DNA from: DASYTH01 sp035942955
GTDB lineage: Bacteria > Actinomycetota > Actinomycetes > Mycobacteriales > Pseudonocardiaceae
DNA length: 64,000 nucleotides
Reading direction: 5' to 3'
Assembly: GCF_035942955.1 (NCBI RefSeq)
Contig: NZ_DASZCQ010000075.1
Span: 36,991 to 100,990 of the forward strand
Shown: positions 59,843 through 64,000 of the stretch, one piece after another
Layout of the letters: each line of letters opens with the position of its first letter
Position numbering within the stretch: the first letter of the stretch is position 1
Position numbers and translations under genes: made by a program
The notes under the pieces: model-generated
Databases searched by the model: none
What the model was told of the DNA's origin: nothing
Seen by the model: only the letters and a program-made list of their open reading frames with translations

Positions 59843-60526
59843 TCACCAGCCCCGGGCGCGCCATTCGTCCAGGTGCGGCCGCTCGGCGCCCAGCGTGGAG
59901 TCGTCGCCGTGGCCGGGGTAGAACCAGGTTTCGTCGGGGAGGACGTCGAAGATGCGGGATTTCACGTCGTTGAACAGGGAGGTGAAGGACTCCGGGGAGG
60001 TTGTCTTGCCGAGACCGCCGGGGAAGAGGGAGTCGCCGGTGAACAGGTGGGGGTGGGTGGGGTCGCGGTAGAGGAGGGCGATGGAGCCGGGGGTGTGGCC
60101 GCGGAGGTGGATGATCTCGAGCGGGACGGTGCCGACCTGGATGGTGTCGCCGTGGGTGGGGAGGATGTCGGGGGGTACGGGGAGGGGGGCGGCGTCGGCG
60201 GGGTGGGCGACGGTGTTGGCCCCGTAGGCGCCGGCGATGGCGCCGAGGGCCTGCCAGTGGTCGGGGTGCTGGTGGGTGGTGACGATCGTGCGCAGGGTGG
60301 GCCGGTCGTCGGCGTGGCCGATCAGGTCCGACAGGCGTTCCGGGTCGGCGGCGGCGTCGATGAGCAGGGCGTCCTGGGTCTCGCGGCATACGAGCAGGTA
60401 CGCGTTGTTGTCCATCGGGCCGACGGAGATCTTGGTGATGACCAGGCGGTCGAGGGTGCGGCGGGTGGCCGGGCCGCCGGGGTCGACGTGACCGGTGTAG
60501 TCGTCGAGGATCTGCACGACGGTCAC
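59843..60526 (-). CDS. Metallo-beta-lactamase-fold hydrolase (glyoxalase II-like)
   Basis: A 227-residue MBL-fold enzyme. The HxHxDH motif reads TTHQHPDHW, a further ligand His lies in LRGHTPGS, the bridging Asp in LFTGDSLFPGG and the last His in YPGHGDD. The two-zinc site is complete, apart from a shift in the first motif (HQHPDH). In mycobacteria a similar MBL gene (Rv1637c) lies next to uvrA (Rv1638), as here. It is probably co-transcribed with the MDMPI gene 11 bases upstream. The substrate could be a thioester such as an S-acyl-mycothiol; this is not shown. Confidence 0.88.
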   Translation of the reverse strand: MTVVQILDDYTGHVDPGGPATRRTLDRLVITKISVGPMDNNAYLLVCRETQDALLIDAAADPERLSDLIGHADDRPTLRTIVTTHQHPDHWQALGAIAGAYGANTVAHPADAAPLPVPPDILPTHGDTIQVGTVPLEIIHLRGHTPGSIALLYRDPTHPHLFTGDSLFPGGLGKTTSPESFTSLFNDVKSRIFDVLPDETWFYPGHGDDSTLGAERPHLDEWRARGW

Positions 60527-60537
60527 GGTAGTGGGAG

Positions 60538-61341
60538 TCAGCCCCAGGGTGGCAGGTCGGGCAGCGGTCCGGTCAGGGCCGTGCCGGGACGGCGGCGGGT
60601 GAGCCAGCCGATCACCTCGGGGGCCGGGCCGCTGATCTCGCCGGAGCCGTCGACCGCGGGCACGACCAGACGCCAGCGGCGCAGGTCGCCGCCGGGGAGC
60701 TCGGCGCTGAGCTGCACCGGGGTGCCCTCCGTCCGGGTGACGTGCGGGTGGACGGCGGGCTCGAGGAGCAACTCGAGGTGGGCCGCGGGCACGTCGTGGA
60801 AGTCGACGCCGACCTCGAGGTCGACCAGGTGCACCCAGACCTCGAACAGGCGCATGCCGGGAATGTCGGCGGCGGGGAAGACCCGGCCGGTGCGGTGGGC
60901 CACCTGGGCCCGCCAGTCCGTCCCGGCCATCCGGTCGGCGGCGGTCTCCAGCCGGGTGCAGGCGGCCAGCAGGTCCTCCCGGATGACCTGGGCGAGGCGC
61001 TTGGCGCCCTCCTCGATGTCGGCGTCCCGGTCGGCCCGGCTGGCGTACATCGGGTGCTCGATGCCGGTTCGCGCCCAGGTGAGCAGGTTGACCAGGGCGT
61101 CGGCGTTGCGGGCGAGGTGGGTGACGACGTGCGCTCTGGTCCAGCCGGGCAGCCGGGTCGGCTGGACGATGTCCGCGTCACCCAGCCGTGACACCTCGGC
61201 GTAGAGCCGTTCGGTGGCCTCGCCGACCGCGGCGAGCCCTCGGGCGGCGTGCTCGGACGCCGAGTGGTCGGCGGAGCTACGCTGGGCGGGCACGGCCTTG
61301 CGGTCCAGCGACGTTCCCGGTGAAGCGCTCGATCCAGTCAT
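60538..61341 (-). CDS. Mycothiol-dependent maleylpyruvate isomerase-family (DinB-like) protein
   Basis: A 267-residue protein. The N-terminal four-helix MDMPI/DinB-like domain is marked by RLPGWTRAHVVTHLARNADAL, with the metal-binding histidine, and by GMRLFEVWVHLVDLEVG, with a second histidine. A C-terminal MDMPI domain is followed by a short tail (LTGPLPDLPPWG). Members are mycothiol-dependent isomerases or transferases in actinobacteria. The start is ATG 61341, with GGGGATG upstream; the longer open frame lacks support. It forms an operon with the MBL gene and is divergent from uvrA. Confidence 0.82.
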   Translation of the reverse strand: MTGSSASPGTSLDRKAVPAQRSSADHSASEHAARGLAAVGEATERLYAEVSRLGDADIVQPTRLPGWTRAHVVTHLARNADALVNLLTWARTGIEHPMYASRADRDADIEEGAKRLAQVIREDLLAACTRLETAADRMAGTDWRAQVAHRTGRVFPAADIPGMRLFEVWVHLVDLEVGVDFHDVPAAHLELLLEPAVHPHVTRTEGTPVQLSAELPGGDLRRWRLVVPAVDGSGEISGPAPEVIGWLTRRRPGTALTGPLPDLPPWG

Positions 61342-61601
61342 ACCGACATCCCCGCGTGATCGGTTTTTGGGATTCCGACAGCCTAGGCGGGTTTCCCGGC
61401 CACCGAAACCGCCTGACAGGTAGCAACTAGGCCACGGTACGCATAATGGCGCAGGGGTGCCCGCTCGGACCGGGTCCGATGGTCGCTCCCGCGGGGGCCG
61501 ACCCACCCACGACCTCGCGTCCGCTTCTGTCGGTGCCCGCACCTAGCATGGGCGTCGGCCACCCTCGTGGCCGCGAACCAGCACGATCGTTAGGGGATTC
61601 A

Positions 61602-64000
61602 GTGGCCGACCGTCTCGTCGTCCGCGGTGCCAGGGAGCACAACCTGCGTGGCGTCGATCTCGACCTGCCGAGGGACAGCCTGATCGTGTTCACCGGGCTG
61701 TCCGGCTCCGGCAAGTCGAGCCTCGCCTTCGACACGATCTTCGCCGAGGGCCAGCGCCGGTACGTCGAGTCGCTGTCGGCCTACGCCAGGCAGTTCCTCG
61801 GCCAGATGGACAAGCCCGACGTCGACTTCATCGAGGGCCTGTCGCCCGCGGTGTCCATCGACCAGAAGTCCACCAGCCGCAACCCGCGGTCAACGGTCGG
61901 CACGATCACCGAGGTCTACGACTACCTCCGGCTGCTGTTCGCCCGCGCCGGCAAGCCGCACTGCCCCACCTGCGGCGAGCCGATCAGCAAGCAGACCCCG
62001 CAGCAGATCGTCGACCAGGTCCTGACCATGGAGCCCGGGGTGCGGTTCCAGGTGCTCGCGCCGGTGGTCCGCGGCCGCAAGGGCGAGTACGTCGACCTGT
62101 TCTCCCAGCTGCAGTCCCAGGGCTACGCGCGCGCCAGGGTCGACGGCGTGGTGCACTCGCTGGCCGACCCGCCGAAGCTCAAGAAGCAGGAGAAGCACGA
62201 GATCGCGGTCGTGATCGACCGGCTGACCGTCAAGCCCAGCGCCAAGCAGCGGCTCACCGACTCGGTGGAGACCGCGCTGCGGCTGGCCGACGGGCTGGTG
62301 GAGCTGGAGTTCGTCGACCTGCCCGAGCACGACCCGAAGCGCATCCGCGGCTTCTCCGAGAACCTGGCCTGTCCCAACGGCCACCCGCTGGCCCTCGAGG
62401 ACCTCGAGCCGCGCTCGTTCTCGTTCAACTCGCCGTACGGCGCCTGCCCGGTGTGCACCGGCATCGGGGTGAAGAAGGAGGTCGACCCCGAGCTCGTGGT
62501 GCCGGACGAGGAGCTGTCGCTGGCCGAGGGGGCGATCGCGCCGTGGGCGGGCGGGCAGACGGCCGAGTACTTCGAGCGGCTGCTGACCTCACTGGGCGAG
62601 GCGGTCGGCTTCCGGATGGACACCCCGTGGCGCCGGCTGTCGGCCAAGGCGCAGAAGGCGGTGCTGCACGGCATCGACGAGCAGGTGCACGTCCGCTACA
62701 AGAACCGCTACGGCCGGGAGCGGTCGTACTACGCCACCTACGAGGGCGTGATCCCGTTCCTGGACCGCCGGCTCGAGGCCACCGAGTCCGACTACATGCG
62801 GGAGAAGTACGAGGGCTACATGCGCGAGGTGCCGTGCCCGGCCTGCCAGGGCACCCGGCTCAAGCCGGAGATCCTCGCGGTCACCCTCGAGCACGCGGTG
62901 CACGGCGCGCGGTCCATCGCCGAGGTGTGCGCGCTGAGCGTCCAGGAGTGCGCGGACTTCCTCGACGGGCTGTCCCTCGGCCACCGCGAGAAGATGATCG
63001 CCGGCGCGGTGCTCAAGGAGATCCAGGCCCGGCTGCGGTTCCTGCTCGACGTCGGGCTGGACTACCTGTCACTGGATCGGGCCGCGGGCACGCTGTCCGG
63101 CGGTGAGGCGCAGCGCATCCGGCTGGCCACCCAGATCGGCTCCGGCCTCGTCGGTGTGCTGTACGTGCTGGACGAGCCGTCGATCGGGTTGCACCAGCGG
63201 GACAACCACCGGCTGATCGAGACCCTGACCCGGCTGCGCGACCTTGGCAACACGCTGATCGTGGTCGAGCACGACGAGGAGACCATCCGCACCGCCGACT
63301 GGATCGTCGACATCGGCCCCGGCGCCGGGGAGCACGGCGGCGAGATCGTCCACAGTGGATCATTCAAGGACCTGTTGCGCAACAAGCGATCACTGACCGG
63401 CGCATACCTGGCGCGGCGGCAGGAGATCCCGGTTCCGCTGATGCGTAGGCCGGTCGACCGCCGGCGTCAGCTGACCGTCGTGGGCGCGCGCGAGCACAAC
63501 CTGCGCAACATCGACGTGTCGTTCCCGCTCGGCTGCCTGGTCGCTGTGACCGGCGTGTCCGGCTCCGGAAAGTCCACTCTGGTCAACGACATCCTGGGCA
63601 CGGTGCTGGCGAACAAGCTCAACGGCGCGCGGCAGGTGCCGGGCCGGCACACCCGGGTGCGCGGGCTGGACCTGGTGGACAAGCTGGTGCGGGTGGACCA
63701 GTCGCCGATCGGACGGACGCCGCGGTCCAACCCGGCCACGTACACCGGCGTCTGGGACAAGATCCGCACGCTGTTCGCCTCCACCACCGAGGCGAAGGTG
63801 CGCGGCTACCAGGCGGGCCGGTTCTCGTTCAACGTCAAGGGCGGGCGCTGCGAGGTCTGCCGCGGCGACGGTCAGATCAAGATCGAGATGCACTTCCTGC
63901 CCGACATTTACGTTACATGCGATGTGTGCGGCGGGCGCCGGTACAACCGTGAGACGCTCGAGGTGACTTACAAGGGAGCATCCATCGCCGACATTCTGGG
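61602..64000 (+). CDS. uvrA: Excinuclease ABC subunit A (3' end cut by window)
   Basis: The first 799 residues of UvrA, the damage-recognition ATPase of nucleotide excision repair. Walker A of ATPase I is GLSGSGKSS (about 32-40) and of ATPase II is GVSGSGKST. Zinc-binding cysteine pairs occur as CPTCGEP, CPNG...CPVC, CPACQ and CEVC/CDVCGG, and the first ATP-binding-cassette signature is LSGGEAQRI. The start is GTG 61602; AGGGG lies about 10 bases upstream. The frame is still open at base 64000 (about 155 codons missing). The 260-base upstream gap, shared with the divergent MDMPI operon, shows no clear LexA box. Confidence 0.97.
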   Translation, partial: MADRLVVRGAREHNLRGVDLDLPRDSLIVFTGLSGSGKSSLAFDTIFAEGQRRYVESLSAYARQFLGQMDKPDVDFIEGLSPAVSIDQKSTSRNPRSTVGTITEVYDYLRLLFARAGKPHCPTCGEPISKQTPQQIVDQVLTMEPGVRFQVLAPVVRGRKGEYVDLFSQLQSQGYARARVDGVVHSLADPPKLKKQEKHEIAVVIDRLTVKPSAKQRLTDSVETALRLADGLVELEFVDLPEHDPKRIRGFSENLACPNGHPLALEDLEPRSFSFNSPYGACPVCTGIGVKKEVDPELVVPDEELSLAEGAIAPWAGGQTAEYFERLLTSLGEAVGFRMDTPWRRLSAKAQKAVLHGIDEQVHVRYKNRYGRERSYYATYEGVIPFLDRRLEATESDYMREKYEGYMREVPCPACQGTRLKPEILAVTLEHAVHGARSIAEVCALSVQECADFLDGLSLGHREKMIAGAVLKEIQARLRFLLDVGLDYLSLDRAAGTLSGGEAQRIRLATQIGSGLVGVLYVLDEPSIGLHQRDNHRLIETLTRLRDLGNTLIVVEHDEETIRTADWIVDIGPGAGEHGGEIVHSGSFKDLLRNKRSLTGAYLARRQEIPVPLMRRPVDRRRQLTVVGAREHNLRNIDVSFPLGCLVAVTGVSGSGKSTLVNDILGTVLANKLNGARQVPGRHTRVRGLDLVDKLVRVDQSPIGRTPRSNPATYTGVWDKIRTLFASTTEAKVRGYQAGRFSFNVKGGRCEVCRGDGQIKIEMHFLPDIYVTCDVCGGRRYNRETLEVTYKGASIADIL

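Noticed and set aside
61540..61602. Possible LexA/SOS box before uvrA (CGAACCAGCACGATCGTTA)
   Set aside because: The actinobacterial box needs GAAC-N4-GTTC; spacing and second half do not match.
1..64000. CRISPR arrays, rRNA or tRNA genes, complete insertion sequences
   Set aside because: Read through for regularly spaced repeats, conserved rRNA/tRNA segments and transposase motifs; only the IS630 relic at 31788-31932 was found. A tRNA scan would be needed to exclude small RNA genes fully.

Overview
The window is high-GC (about 70% in most genes) DNA from a mycelial actinobacterium, most likely of the order Pseudonocardiales (Amycolatopsis/Kutzneria/Actinosynnema relatives). The reasons are a mycobacteria-like order moxR1-DUF58-VWA-fabG1-inhA-(insert)-hemH followed by an Rv1486c-like gene, an InhA-type enoyl reductase, a two-domain geosmin synthase, DUF397/XRE regulators, many GTG/TTG starts and ATGA/GTGA stop-start overlaps. 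Genus-level placement is inference. I saw no rRNA, tRNA or CRISPR array.

Layout. 1-161: end of a MobA-like nucleotidyltransferase. 237-4833: moxR/DUF58/VWA chaperone-like operon, then the FAS-II reductases fabG and inhA. 4815-9677 (minus): a four-gene insert between inhA and hemH, made of a STAND-type NTPase, a helical-repeat protein, a frameshifted XRE/DUF5753 regulator and a DUF397 protein. 9737-17942: hemH, an ASCH-like protein, a repeat-filled gap, an Rv1486c-like protein, YcxB-like and LtrA membrane proteins, and a second AAA+/VWA pair. 18022-21854 (minus): ABC permease plus an unusual exported-hydrolase/ABC-ATPase fusion. 22036-23202: a manganese (yybP-ykoY) riboswitch and its TerC exporter. 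23685-25459 (minus): a RES/antitoxin pair behind an HdeD-like gene.

25596-39396 is the metabolic centre: a sugar ABC transporter (its binding-protein gene is frameshifted), a secreted GH172-family glycosidase, a LacI repressor, a fucose/arabinose-isomerase-family enzyme and an FGGY kinase. Two matching promoters, each with a LacI-type palindrome just after the -10 box, tie the transporter and enzyme operons into one regulon. The simplest reading is release, uptake and catabolism of D-arabinose (D-arabinan) via D-ribulose 5-phosphate. An IS630 relic and a NACHT-transmembrane NTPase sit inside this locus.

39397-54996: arginase-family protein, secreted beta-propeller, AMIN-like protein, MarR/MFS efflux pair, secreted M15-like protein, P450, alpha/beta hydrolase, LMW-phosphatase/fructosamine-kinase pair, FKBP, SPFH protein, geosmin synthase and Tat amidase. 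55121-58852: a 1243-residue nuclease-STAND-repeat protein of clearly lower GC, a strong candidate anti-phage (Avs-like) gene. 58897-64000: alpha/alpha-toroid protein, MBL hydrolase, MDMPI-type protein and the 5' part of uvrA.

The conflict-type genes (8-10 kb, 24 kb, 32-35 kb, 55-59 kb) and the GH172/LacI sugar regulon are the parts most worth follow-up.
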